Below, one piece after another: positions 9,050 to 17,976 of a DNA stretch of 64,000 nucleotides. Positions within the stretch are counted from its first letter, which is position 1. The number at the start of each line of letters is the position of its first letter. The DNA is from CAYLUN01 sp964386865 (GTDB lineage: Bacteria; Verrucomicrobiota; Kiritimatiellia; RFP12; UBA1067). The stretch lies in the NCBI GenBank assembly GCA_964386865.1, contig CAYLUN010000003.1, positions 62,001 through 126,000 on the forward strand. The letters run 5' to 3'. Both the position numbers and the translations under genes were made by a program. Under the pieces are notes generated by a model that saw only the letters and a program-made list of their open reading frames with translations, had not been told where the DNA came from and searched no databases.

Positions 9050-10417
9050 TTGCACCTACCCATTTTGTGCGTCCTGCTCGCACTCGGATGCGCGTGCCAC
9101 CTTCTCGCAGCCGACCGGCCCAACATCCTGCTGGTCGTGGTGGACGACGCCGGCGTCGGCGACTTCGGCTTTTCGGGCGGCAAAGACTTCCCCACGCCGA
9201 ACATCGACCGGCTCGCGGCCGAGGGCGTGACGTTTGCGAACGGCTACGTGCTGCCATCCTGTTCGCCCACGCGGGCGGCCTTGCTGACCGGGCGCTATCC
9301 GCAGCGCTTCGGCATCGAGGACAACCGGCCGCTCGACGGACCGCGCGACGGCATGGACGTGCGCGAGGTTACGCTGCCGCAACGGCTGCGCGAGGCCGGC
9401 TACCACACGCGGCTCGTCGGCAAGTGGCACCTCGGCAAGGGCGAGCATTTCGAGTATGCGCCGCGCAACCGCGGCTTCGACGAGTTCTTCGGCTACTTCG
9501 GCGCGTCCTGTGTCTACTTCGATCCTACGCTCTCGCGCAACGGGCAGGAGAGCAAGCGCCCCGGCTACATCACCGACCTGCTCACCGACGAAGCCTGCCG
9601 CTTCCTGCGCGAGAAGCACGACAGGCCGTTCTTTCTCCACCTCGCCCACATGGCGGCGCACCTGCCGCAGGCGGCGAAGCCCGAAGACCTCCAGCGCGTG
9701 AGCCACCTCGCGGGCAAGCGCCAGATGGCCGCGGCCATTCTCGCGAACCTCGACGACAACATGGGCCGGTTGCTCGCGACGCTCAAGGACACCGGCCTCG
9801 ACGCGAACACGCTGCTCTTCTTCCTCAGCGACAACGGCGGCGAGCCGCCCGTGCTCGGCACCAGCAACGGCCCGCACCGCGGCATGAAGTTCGATGTGCT
9901 CGAGGGCGGCATCCGCGTGCCCTTCGCCCTGCGCTGGCCCGGACACATAGCGGGCGGGCGTACGTACGCGCCGATGGTTCACGCCACGGATGTCTTCGCG
10001 ACGGCGCTCGCCGCCGCCGGGCTTGCGCGGCCCGACTGCGTGGACGGCGTGGATCTCGCGCCGTTCCTGCAGGGCCAGCGCGACGGCGCGCCGCACCAGC
10101 GGCTCTTCTGGCTGTACAACGACCACAAGGAGTGGCGCATACCGGGGCGCGACACCAATCTGGCGCGGCCGCTCCGCGCGGCTCGCGAAGGCGACGAGAA
10201 GCTCGTCGTCGAAGGCGACAACCCGCCGGAACTCTACGACCTCGCCCGCGACCCCGGCGAGACAAACAACCTCGCCGCCGCCCGGCCCGAGCGCGTCGCT
10301 GCGCTGCGTCAAACCTACGACGCCTGGCGCACGCAGATGAAACCGCAAGTCATCCCCGACGACCACCCGGTCTACGGCCGATACAAGACCATGAAGCCCG
10401 CCACCCGCAAGCCGTAG
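9050..10417 (+). CDS. Secreted sulfatase (S1 family), canonical CSPTR motif
   Basis: This is a 455-residue protein from the TTG at 9050, which follows CCGAGGCG with about 7 bases of spacing and gives a clean signal peptide (MHLPILCVLLALGCACHLLA). An in-frame ATG at 8939 would extend it by 37 residues, but that stretch is encoded by a repeat found elsewhere and would push the signal peptide inward. The sequence shows NILLVVVDDAGVGDFG (Asp32, Asp33), Cys71 in PSCSPTRAALLTG as the formylglycine site, KWHLGKGE, LAHMAAHLP and LSDNGGEP. It is shorter than the preceding sulfatase and probably belongs to another S1 subfamily (N-acetylgalactosamine-6-sulfatase-like). It would desulfate a polysaccharide or oligosaccharide in the periplasm or outside. 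The specific ester position cannot be read. Confidence 0.92.
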   Translation: MHLPILCVLLALGCACHLLAADRPNILLVVVDDAGVGDFGFSGGKDFPTPNIDRLAAEGVTFANGYVLPSCSPTRAALLTGRYPQRFGIEDNRPLDGPRDGMDVREVTLPQRLREAGYHTRLVGKWHLGKGEHFEYAPRNRGFDEFFGYFGASCVYFDPTLSRNGQESKRPGYITDLLTDEACRFLREKHDRPFFLHLAHMAAHLPQAAKPEDLQRVSHLAGKRQMAAAILANLDDNMGRLLATLKDTGLDANTLLFFLSDNGGEPPVLGTSNGPHRGMKFDVLEGGIRVPFALRWPGHIAGGRTYAPMVHATDVFATALAAAGLARPDCVDGVDLAPFLQGQRDGAPHQRLFWLYNDHKEWRIPGRDTNLARPLRAAREGDEKLVVEGDNPPELYDLARDPGETNNLAAARPERVAALRQTYDAWRTQMKPQVIPDDHPVYGRYKTMKPATRKP

Positions 10418-10535
10418 GCGTCGCCTTCGCCTCCGCGTCCCCGTCCACCTCGAAGCGCTCCCCGCCGCCGCGCACCAGCCGTCTGCCACTCTCCGCTTAC
10501 TCCGGGGACAGCCTGTTCGGCGGCGTTGTCATACG

Positions 10536-11702
10536 TCAACGGAAACGTTCGCCCAGATGCCCTGTAAGAGGCGAGCGGACAGAAGCGTTCTTGGCCTCCC
10601 GCAGTTGGCTGGGATAGGCGCCGTACTGATTGAAGAAGCTCCTCTGAAAGGTGCGGAGGCTGGCGAAACCGCTCAGTTCGCCGATGACGCCGATCTTCTC
10701 GTCGGTTCGGAGGACCAGGTCGTGTGCCTTGGCGAGGCGGAAGCGCTGGATGATCTCGGCCGGCGTGGCGTGAAGCTCGCGCCGGAACAGGTTGTACAGG
10801 TTGCTGAGCGAGGCGTTGGACGCTTGGGCGATGGCCGCCAGCGTCAGCTCGTCATCGGAGGCGTTCTCTTTGATGAAGTCGACGGCCCTGCGTACTTGCG
10901 CGTGCGTGATCGCCAGATAGTCCGAGCTGCTGCGCGTGATGACGCCGACGGGCGGCAGGGTCTCGTGCCGGTTCGCGAGCGGGCGGCCACTCATGAGCGC
11001 GTCGAGCATGCGGGCGGCCCGATAGGCCTGCTCCTCGGACGGCATCACGACGCTGCTGATCGGCACGCGGCTGTATTCGCAGACGGCGGGGTGGTTTCCG
11101 ACGCCGATCACCGCGAGATCTTCCGGCACGCGCCAGCCGCTGACATGCGCGGCCTCGATCGCCTCTGACGCAAGAATGTCGTCGATGGCGAAGAGGCCCA
11201 GCGGACGGCGCAGCACGCTCAGCTCAGCGGTCAGCCAATCGACAACGGAATCGAAGCGGGGAGAGTGGTCGTGCAGGATGACCGGCTCGATTCCCTGGGC
11301 CCTGGCGCAGCGCGCAAAGCCCTCGGCCCTGCGGCGCAGGTACTCGCCCTTGCCGCGCGAGAACAGGGCCAGCTGCTTGTGCCCCCGCTCCAAGAGATGC
11401 TCGGCGGCCAGCTCGCCGATGCGGCATTCGTCGGTCTCCGCGGTCGGCACGTCGATGCCGAGGTCGTTCGAGCCATGCAGCACACAGGGAATTTGGGAGG
11501 CGAGGCGGAGCATGGTTTTCCGAAGACTCGGCGTGTGCGCGTTGGTGAGCAATACGCCGTCTCCGGTGCGCGCGTCAGGGACGAGGCCGGTCATCATGGA
11601 GAGGATGTCGAGCTGCCAGTGGGCCTCGTGCGCATAGCGGCAAAACCCTTGGATGATCCGGGGGTTGTTCCAGCCGATCAGAACATGGACGTGCTTGCGC
11701 AT
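10536..11702 (-). CDS. XylR-type transcriptional regulator (LacI-like sensor plus AraC DNA-binding domain)
   Basis: This is a 388-residue protein from the ATG at 11702; longer in-frame starts up to 11795 exist, but the family normally begins at MRKHVHVLIGW. Residues 1-270 resemble the periplasmic-binding-protein-like sensor of LacI/XylR regulators (FAIDDILASEAIEAAHVSGWRVPEDLAVIGVGN). The C-terminal 100 residues are an AraC domain with two helix-turn-helix motifs (LTLAAIAQASNASLSNLYNLFRR and IGVIGELSGFASLRTFQRSF, the second with the usual FRxxFG-like tail FNQYGAYPSQLRE). Such proteins bind a sugar and activate nearby catabolic genes. It is divergent from the giant beta-strand protein gene, whose upstream DNA carries an element shared with a distant paralogue, so it is the natural candidate regulator of both. 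That link is inference. Confidence 0.9.
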   Translation of the reverse strand: MRKHVHVLIGWNNPRIIQGFCRYAHEAHWQLDILSMMTGLVPDARTGDGVLLTNAHTPSLRKTMLRLASQIPCVLHGSNDLGIDVPTAETDECRIGELAAEHLLERGHKQLALFSRGKGEYLRRRAEGFARCARAQGIEPVILHDHSPRFDSVVDWLTAELSVLRRPLGLFAIDDILASEAIEAAHVSGWRVPEDLAVIGVGNHPAVCEYSRVPISSVVMPSEEQAYRAARMLDALMSGRPLANRHETLPPVGVITRSSSDYLAITHAQVRRAVDFIKENASDDELTLAAIAQASNASLSNLYNLFRRELHATPAEIIQRFRLAKAHDLVLRTDEKIGVIGELSGFASLRTFQRSFFNQYGAYPSQLREAKNASVRSPLTGHLGERFR

Positions 11703-11764
11703 GGTTAGGAAAGCATTAAAAACAATAGCGCCAAGCGGCTCCGCTGGGCAAGCCCCAATTAGAT

Positions 11765-11803
11765 AAAATGACATGAAGTGTGTAAATAGTGACATAGACT
11801 ATT
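11765..11803. promoter_or_regulatory. 39-bp element shared with 31115-31153, upstream of a giant beta-strand protein gene
   Basis: This block aligns without gaps to 31115-31153 at 29 of 39 positions. The conserved core is AAAATGACAT, then TGTA, then GAC.T.GACTAT. Both copies lie 90-130 bases upstream of paralogous giant protein genes. It also contains CATGAAGTGTG, which is half of the palindrome at 60821-60854. It could be an operator or activator site, perhaps for the divergent XylR-type regulator. Confidence 0.5.
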
Positions 11804-11891
11804 GCAGCCTTCTGTGCTTAACTGGCGGTGTCTTGGAAACTGTCGTGGCGTAATTGGATTACGGGATCGGTGTGAAACGAGGAGAGCGAAC

Positions 11892-14800
11892 ATGAGCAAG
11901 CAGGTATGCGGACTCTGTGTATTGAGCGTCTGGCTCGGCTTCTCGAGCGAACTGGGCGCCGCCGTGCTGACGCGGACGGACGGCGCGGGAACGTGGGACT
12001 ACAACACCACCAAGTTCACCTCGTCCACGGGCGTGAACTGGACCAACAATGCCGACACGGCCAGATTCGACAAGTCCGGGGCGGGTTTCGCCGTGGGCGT
12101 GAACAACTCGGCGGGGCAGGTTGGGGCTGCGGGAATAACCTTCGGAAACGCCAGCGGCAACTGGATCTTCCAAGGACAGCTCCTGCAACTCGGCGCCGGC
12201 GGCATCGCGCACACACTCAGCAACGGAAGCCTCACCATCAGCAACGACGTGCAGTTGACGGTCGGCCAGATGTGGTCGCTCAACGCGAACAAAGCGTTCA
12301 ACGTCATCGGCGCCCTCATGGGCTTAGGGGATTTCACGTTTGACGGGCTCCTGGCGGGCGGCACGCTCAAGCTCGCGGGCGCCAACGCCTTCGCCGGCGC
12401 GGCCAAGGTTCAGAACCGTGCGACGCTGCAGCTCGACTTCAGCTTGCAGAGCAACAGCAAGCTGGACGCGAGCCAAGGGGTTGTCCTGACCAACGCCGCC
12501 GTGTTGCAGTGGCTGGGCGGCAGCGCGTACACGCAGGCGGTCAGCGGCCTGACGATCGCGGGCTCCGGCGACGCGTACCTCCAGCGCGTCAGCGGAAGCA
12601 GCGTGCTGCAGGCCGGCGCAATCACCCGCGGCGCGTCAGACAACCTCCTGCGGCTCAGCGGAGGCAACATCCTCACGGCCAGCAACGCCAACACAAACGG
12701 AATCTTGGGGGCGTGGGCGACGACGTCGGCGGGCTGGGCGTATCAGACGGGCGACGCGGACGGGACGATCGGCGAGAGCTTCGGAACCGCGGACCTTAAC
12801 CCCAGCACGGGCTGGACCGCCAACGAGAACGTCAACTGGAGCGGAGCCCTGATCGCGCCGCTCACGGACAAGACGATCCATGCGCTGCGCCTGGGGTGGA
12901 ACACGACCGCGGCCATACATGATCTGAGCGGCTCGACGCTGACGCTGGCGGGCGGCGGTTTGCTGGGCGCCAACAGCAGCCCGGTTCTGACGAACGGCTT
13001 TGTCCAGTCCGGCCTGCCTACAGGCGAGCTGTTCATCCACGCGCTGAACGGGCAGAACTTGACCATCCCGGCTGTGATCCAGAACAACGGCGCGACGCCC
13101 ACCCAGGTCATCAAGGGCGGCCCGACCACCCTGACGCTCAACGGCGCGAACTCCTACACCGGTGGCTCGGTCGTCCGATCCGGCACGTTGGTCGTCGGCG
13201 GCAACGGAGTTCTGCCAGGCAATACGCGGGTCTCGATCGGGTCAACGCTCACGATCAACGCGGGGGGCTTTGCGGACAGCGTGACGGCAGAACCGTCGAC
13301 CGGCAACGGCGTGGCCAACGTGAACAACAGTGGAACGCTCAGCGGCGTGCTGACGCTCCTCCCGCCGCTGTCCGGGCCGACCTACGTGTTCGGCGGCAAC
13401 GCGATCGCCGGGTACGCGAAGCTGAACGCGGGCAGCGCGAACGGCCTCGTGGTGGCCAACGGGCGCCTCGATATTCTGGGCTCGACGACGGTGGAGGCGA
13501 TCAGCGGAAGCGGCACCAACGGGGTGATCGCCAACTCGAGCGCGGCCAGCAACACGCTCACGTTCCAAGGCGGCAGCTCGTTCGCACAGTTCTGGTTCGG
13601 CGCGGACGGCGCGAAAGCCACGCTGGAGCAAATCGGAGCCGGCAGCGTCTTCTTCAATTTCTGGGGCTACAACACCTCCACGCCGCGGAGCAGCCACACC
13701 TTCAACGGCGGCTCGTGGATACTCGGTAACATCGGCCAGAACAACACGGGCACGCAGACGACGGGAACGAACACGGTGACCGGCGGCGCCTCGGTGACCG
13801 TTGTTGGCAACACCGGTTACTCGCACGGCACATGGAACGTGACCAACGGGTCGCTGCTCTTCAACGGCGGCATCGCGGAGAACAACGGGAATACGAACGC
13901 CGCGCTCGTGCTCAACGTCAGCGGCGCCGGCGCTTTGGCGGCGGCTGGGCTGACGCTCGCCGCCGGCGGCGGCACGAGCATGACCAACGCGCTCAACATC
14001 GGCGCGGGCGGCGCGGTGACGATGACGGGCAACGTGACGCTGGGCAACACGGCGGCGCAGACTAACGAGTTGGATACGCTCACTCTGGAGGGCGGCCTGC
14101 TGTCGGTCAGCGGGACGCTCACGGCGGCTGCCGCAACCGTCGGACAAACGCGCCTCTTCAATTGGACGGGCGGCCAACTGACGGCGGCGGCCATCACGAC
14201 AAACGCGGGCTTCGCGACCCCTGCCAGCGGCGGCCTCAGCGCCACGGCGCTGGTGCAGAGCGGCGGCATTCTGGCGCCTGGCGACCTCGGCGTGGCCGGG
14301 CGGACGACGATCAACGGCAGCTACTCAAGTGGCCCGTCCGCGCTGTTGGCGCTCGACGTCGGAGGCACGACCCAAGCATCCGGTTTTCAGACCGGACAGT
14401 ACGACTATCTGTATGTTTTCAACGGAGCTGCCGCGCTCGGCGGCACGCTGCGCGTGAGCCTAGTCGGCGGATTCACGCCTGCTGCGGCAAACACCTTTGA
14501 CGTGGTAGCAAGCACGGGCGCCGGCGCGGCGCTGTCCGGCGGCTTTGCGAATGTCGCCGCCGGCTACCTCTATGCGGCAGACGGTTACTCGCGGTTCGCG
14601 GTCGCAGTCGATTCGGCCAACAAGCGAGTTCGCCTGAGCAACTACGCGATGAACCAATGGAACACGTCCGGAGGCGGCGTATGGGCCGGCGCGGGGTCGT
14701 GGGCGCTGGCGGATCCCAGCGGCGCCGACATGGCGGCCTACTTCGGCTCGGCGCTGGCGTCATCCGGCACGGTGGCGCTGGATGCGGCGCGCACGGTGCG

Positions 14801-15443
14801 CGGGCTGACCTTCACCAACGGCGCAGCTTCCTATACGGTGGCCGGTGCGGGGTCGCTGACCCTGCAGGGCGACGCGCTCACCGCCCCGCTTCTCCGTGCC
14901 ACGGCCGGCAGCCACTCGATCAGCCTACCGCTCGCGCTCGCCCAGGCCGCTTCGGTCGAGGTGGCCGCCGGCGCCACCCTGACGCTCTCGGGCGCGGTCA
15001 CCGGCGGCCAGGCGCTGACCAAGAGCGGCGCGGGCGCGCTGACGCTGGGCGGCGATAACGCCCTCGGCGCGGTCGCCGTCAATGGCGGCACGGTCCTTAT
15101 GGCCGGCGGAACTTCGGCTTTCGCAAGCCTCAGCTTGGCCGATGGCACGTCGTTCTCTCAGGCGGCCGGCTCGCTGACCCTCGCGGGCGGCCTCTCGCCG
15201 GCGGGCTCCGCCTTCTACAACCTGCAGGCCGCTGGCGCCGCCCTGTATCTCCGGCTCGGCAGCGCCGGCGGCGCGGTCGACTCGCTGAGCGACGTCGCGG
15301 CGGCCGTCGCAGCTGGGCAGCTCCGCGCGCGCGGACAGACGGCCCCGCTCTCCGCATTCAATGTGTTCGAGGTGGACGTGGGCGGAACGGCGTACATCAA
15401 GGTCGCGCTCAAATCGCTGGGCACCGTGATCAGCGTGCGCTGA
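11892..15443 (+). CDS. Giant secreted protein with autotransporter-associated beta-strand repeats, paralogue A
   Basis: This is a 1183-residue protein. The ATG at 11892 follows GAGGAG with good spacing; the upstream in-frame ATG at 11802 would overlap the regulatory element. A signal peptide (MSKQVCGLCVLSVWLGFSSELGAA) precedes a Gly/Ala/Thr/Asn-rich body of beta-strand repeats such as GGPTTLTLNGANSYTGGSVVRSGTLVVGG, typical of the autotransporter-associated beta-strand motif and predicting a long parallel beta-helix. No autotransporter barrel or PEP-CTERM anchor is present. The last 270 residues match the C-terminus of the 31245-34919 protein closely (ADPSGADMAA, ARTVRGLTFTN, GSLTLQGDALTAP). 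Its likely role is a cell-surface or extracellular adhesin or glycan-binding structure; no enzymatic motif is seen. It is divergent from the XylR-type regulator. Confidence 0.85.
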   Translation: MSKQVCGLCVLSVWLGFSSELGAAVLTRTDGAGTWDYNTTKFTSSTGVNWTNNADTARFDKSGAGFAVGVNNSAGQVGAAGITFGNASGNWIFQGQLLQLGAGGIAHTLSNGSLTISNDVQLTVGQMWSLNANKAFNVIGALMGLGDFTFDGLLAGGTLKLAGANAFAGAAKVQNRATLQLDFSLQSNSKLDASQGVVLTNAAVLQWLGGSAYTQAVSGLTIAGSGDAYLQRVSGSSVLQAGAITRGASDNLLRLSGGNILTASNANTNGILGAWATTSAGWAYQTGDADGTIGESFGTADLNPSTGWTANENVNWSGALIAPLTDKTIHALRLGWNTTAAIHDLSGSTLTLAGGGLLGANSSPVLTNGFVQSGLPTGELFIHALNGQNLTIPAVIQNNGATPTQVIKGGPTTLTLNGANSYTGGSVVRSGTLVVGGNGVLPGNTRVSIGSTLTINAGGFADSVTAEPSTGNGVANVNNSGTLSGVLTLLPPLSGPTYVFGGNAIAGYAKLNAGSANGLVVANGRLDILGSTTVEAISGSGTNGVIANSSAASNTLTFQGGSSFAQFWFGADGAKATLEQIGAGSVFFNFWGYNTSTPRSSHTFNGGSWILGNIGQNNTGTQTTGTNTVTGGASVTVVGNTGYSHGTWNVTNGSLLFNGGIAENNGNTNAALVLNVSGAGALAAAGLTLAAGGGTSMTNALNIGAGGAVTMTGNVTLGNTAAQTNELDTLTLEGGLLSVSGTLTAAAATVGQTRLFNWTGGQLTAAAITTNAGFATPASGGLSATALVQSGGILAPGDLGVAGRTTINGSYSSGPSALLALDVGGTTQASGFQTGQYDYLYVFNGAAALGGTLRVSLVGGFTPAAANTFDVVASTGAGAALSGGFANVAAGYLYAADGYSRFAVAVDSANKRVRLSNYAMNQWNTSGGGVWAGAGSWALADPSGADMAAYFGSALASSGTVALDAARTVRGLTFTNGAASYTVAGAGSLTLQGDALTAPLLRATAGSHSISLPLALAQAASVEVAAGATLTLSGAVTGGQALTKSGAGALTLGGDNALGAVAVNGGTVLMAGGTSAFASLSLADGTSFSQAAGSLTLAGGLSPAGSAFYNLQAAGAALYLRLGSAGGAVDSLSDVAAAVAAGQLRARGQTAPLSAFNVFEVDVGGTAYIKVALKSLGTVISVR

Positions 15444-15576
15444 CCGGCAGGGGGCTGTTGCCGCTAGGGGCAGCGGACTGGGCGTGGCCCGTCCCTTCCG
15501 GCGCTCCGCCGGCGCGCTCGGGCCTGACGCGGCCACGCTTCCGCGTGGGCCGCACAGGCATCTGTCGGCATGCGGC

Positions 15577-15605
15577 TGGACGAACCGATTCAACCGCGCT
15601 ATGAT
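15577..15605 (+). promoter_or_regulatory. Candidate sigma-70-type promoter of the 15650 operon
   Basis: TGGACG at 15577-15582 and TATGAT at 15600-15605 are separated by 17 bases, about 45 bases before the first start codon of the operon. The -10 is close to consensus, while the -35 is weak. Bases 15444-15576 hold no gene and only short GC-rich hairpins. Confidence 0.3.
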
Positions 15606-15649
15606 GGCTGCACAGCGAATATCGTGAGAGAGGATTGACAGGTGGGGCG

Positions 15650-17959
15650 ATGACGGCAACCGACGAACGAACCAACGCGTCGCGGGCTCAGGCGAAGGCT
15701 GCTGCGTGGCTTCAGGCGCACGGCGGTGCCGCATGGGCCTGCCTCCGCGCCTATGACCGCGACCGCTTCAACCTGCTCGTGAACCAGGCGCGCGAGCCGC
15801 TCGAGGACGGCGCGGCGCTTACGCTGGGCGCATCGGTGTGGTCGCTCGCGGTCAAGGCTGCCCCAGTTGAGGGCCTGCCCGAAGCGCTCGCCTGCGAGGT
15901 CACCTTCACGTGCGTCGGCGGCGAGCTGCCGCAGGCCAGCTTGTCGGTGGATCTGGCGTTCGACGGGTGGTCTGAGAAGAACTACGTGCTGCTGCCGTCG
16001 GCCGCCTACAACGGCAACCGCTTTCCGTCGCGGCGCATTCCGTATTCGCCCAAGCTCTACTACGTGCAGGACATCGGGCCGGACAAGCCGGTCATCATCA
16101 CGGACGTGCCTAAGCTCAACGAGTCGGACGGCCCCTCGCGCATCCAGGAGCGCAGCGGCAGCATGGCCCTGCCGGCGATCGGCTTCCGTTCCGAGCCGAC
16201 GGGAAAAGGGTGCTGGCTCGTGACGCCGCAGGCAAACGCGCTCGGCGACTACGGGCTCAGCGTGGAGGAGACGCGCGGCCGCGGCCGCGCCACCCTGTCC
16301 ATCACCTCGCCCGTGGTGCGCGAGCTTTACAGCTACCGCATATGCGACGCGCGGTTCCCCTCGGCTGACGAGCCCCGCGACTTCAAAGCGGGCGACGCGG
16401 TCACGCTCTCGTTCCGCCTGCACCTTTTCGACGCGCCCGACACGCAGTCGCTCTTCGATCAATTTGCCGTGATCCGCAAGCGCCCCCTCTGCGTCTCCGC
16501 GCCTCTGCGGGAAACGATCCGCAGCACCTGCACCTTGCCCTACTCGGCCTGCCTGGATCTGCAGGTCGCGAAGTTCAACCGCGAGAACTTCGTGCCCGAG
16601 CACGGCTACTACTCGGTGGGGCCGCGCACGAACTTTCTGCAGGACTGGCAGATCGGCTGGACGGGCGGCATGATCAGCACCTACCCGCTGCTTTTCGCGG
16701 GCGACGCGCAGACGCGGGCCAACGTGGTGCGGAATTTCGACTGGCTCTTCCCGAACGGCATCAGCCCCTCGGGCTTCTTCTGGGATTGCGGCGCGAACGG
16801 CACGCAGTGGATCGGCGGCGACATCCGCAAGCCGCACACCGGTAGCTGGCACCTGATCCGCAAGAGCGGGGACGCCGTCTTCTACATCGTCAAGCAGTTC
16901 CGGCTGATGGAGCAGCTGGGCCTTCCCGTTAAGCCCGAGTGGCGCGCGGGCGCGCGGCGCGTGTGCGACGCGTTCGTCAGGCTCTGGACGCAGGCCGGAC
17001 AGTTCGGGCAGTTCGTGGACGCGATCACCGGCGAGGTCCGCGTGGGCAGCTCGGCGGGCGGCGCGATTATCCCCGCCGCCTTGGCCTTGGCGGCGCGCTA
17101 CTTTGCGGAGCCCGCGTATCTCGACGTGGCGCGGCAGTCGGGCGAGCACTTCTATCAGAACTTCACGCGCCGGGGCCTGAGCTGCGGCGGCCCGGGCGAC
17201 GCCTGCCAGAACCCCGACTCGGAGTCGTGGTACGCGCTGATCGAGTCCTACGTGGCGCTGGCCGAGGCCGCGGGCGACTCGCGGTGGATGGCCAGGGCAG
17301 GCGAGACCGCGCGCCAGTTCTCGACCTGGGTCGTCGCTTACGATTACGACTTTCCCGAGGCTTCGACGTTTGCGAAGGCGGGCATTCGCACAACGGGCGC
17401 CGTCTATGCGAACACGCAGAACAAGCACGCCGCGCCTGGGCTGTGCACCTATTCGGGGCTGGGCCTGCTGAAGCTGTTCCGCGCGACGGGCGAGCGCTTC
17501 TACCTCGAGCTGCTCCGCGACATTGCGCACAATATGCCGCAGTATTTGCCGCACCCGCTCAAGCCGCTGGGCGATGCGGCTCCCGGCCACATGTGCGAGC
17601 GGGTGAACATGACCGACTGGGAAGGCCCTGAGCGCATTGGCGAGACGCTGCTGATGTCCACGTGGGCCGAGACGTCGCTGATGCTGACGGCCGTTGAGAT
17701 TCCCGGCCTGTATGTGCAGACCGACCCGCCACTCGTTGTCGCGTTCGACAACATCGAGGCGACGGTCATCGAGAACGCGCCGCACGAGCTGACGGTGCGG
17801 CTGACCAATCCGACGCCTGCGGCGGCGCGCGTCACGGTTCTGGCGGAGCGGCTGGCCGACGCGGCGAAGCCTCTGCCGGAAAGCGGGCTGCTGGGTTGCC
17901 GCGCGGTCGGCCTCGGCCCCGGCGAAACAAAGTCGGTCTCTTTTAAAGAAAGGGATTGA
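15650..17959 (+). CDS. Six-hairpin-fold glycosidase-like protein, cytoplasmic
   Basis: This is a 769-residue protein from the ATG at 15650, with GGTGGGG just upstream. No signal peptide is seen. The N-terminal 280 residues look like a beta-sandwich (DLAFDGWSEKNYVLLPSAAYNGNRFPSRR). From about 300 to 680 there is a helical region with repeated Trp- and Asp-containing segments, such as WQIGWTGGMISTYPLLFAGD and GFFWDCGANGTQWIGGD, and with PDSESWYALIESYVALAEA. This is consistent with an (alpha/alpha)6 barrel. The C-terminal 90 residues form a small beta domain. I do not recognise a specific GH family. It is the first gene of a tight operon with the kelch-symporter fusion (17 bases downstream), so it probably processes the imported sugar. 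Confidence 0.6.
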   Translation: MTATDERTNASRAQAKAAAWLQAHGGAAWACLRAYDRDRFNLLVNQAREPLEDGAALTLGASVWSLAVKAAPVEGLPEALACEVTFTCVGGELPQASLSVDLAFDGWSEKNYVLLPSAAYNGNRFPSRRIPYSPKLYYVQDIGPDKPVIITDVPKLNESDGPSRIQERSGSMALPAIGFRSEPTGKGCWLVTPQANALGDYGLSVEETRGRGRATLSITSPVVRELYSYRICDARFPSADEPRDFKAGDAVTLSFRLHLFDAPDTQSLFDQFAVIRKRPLCVSAPLRETIRSTCTLPYSACLDLQVAKFNRENFVPEHGYYSVGPRTNFLQDWQIGWTGGMISTYPLLFAGDAQTRANVVRNFDWLFPNGISPSGFFWDCGANGTQWIGGDIRKPHTGSWHLIRKSGDAVFYIVKQFRLMEQLGLPVKPEWRAGARRVCDAFVRLWTQAGQFGQFVDAITGEVRVGSSAGGAIIPAALALAARYFAEPAYLDVARQSGEHFYQNFTRRGLSCGGPGDACQNPDSESWYALIESYVALAEAAGDSRWMARAGETARQFSTWVVAYDYDFPEASTFAKAGIRTTGAVYANTQNKHAAPGLCTYSGLGLLKLFRATGERFYLELLRDIAHNMPQYLPHPLKPLGDAAPGHMCERVNMTDWEGPERIGETLLMSTWAETSLMLTAVEIPGLYVQTDPPLVVAFDNIEATVIENAPHELTVRLTNPTPAAARVTVLAERLADAAKPLPESGLLGCRAVGLGPGETKSVSFKERD

Positions 17960-17976
17960 ACTGACATGGAGCAAGC

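Noticed and set aside
8107..10617. An 836-codon plus-strand open frame overlapping both sulfatase genes
   Set aside because: It is out of frame with two clear sulfatases, and its translation is Arg/Ala/Pro-rich with no domain, as expected for a shadow frame in high-GC DNA.
11892..15443. Calling the giant protein a type V autotransporter
   Set aside because: The C-terminus has no 12-strand barrel pattern and no terminal aromatic residue; only the passenger-type repeats are present.
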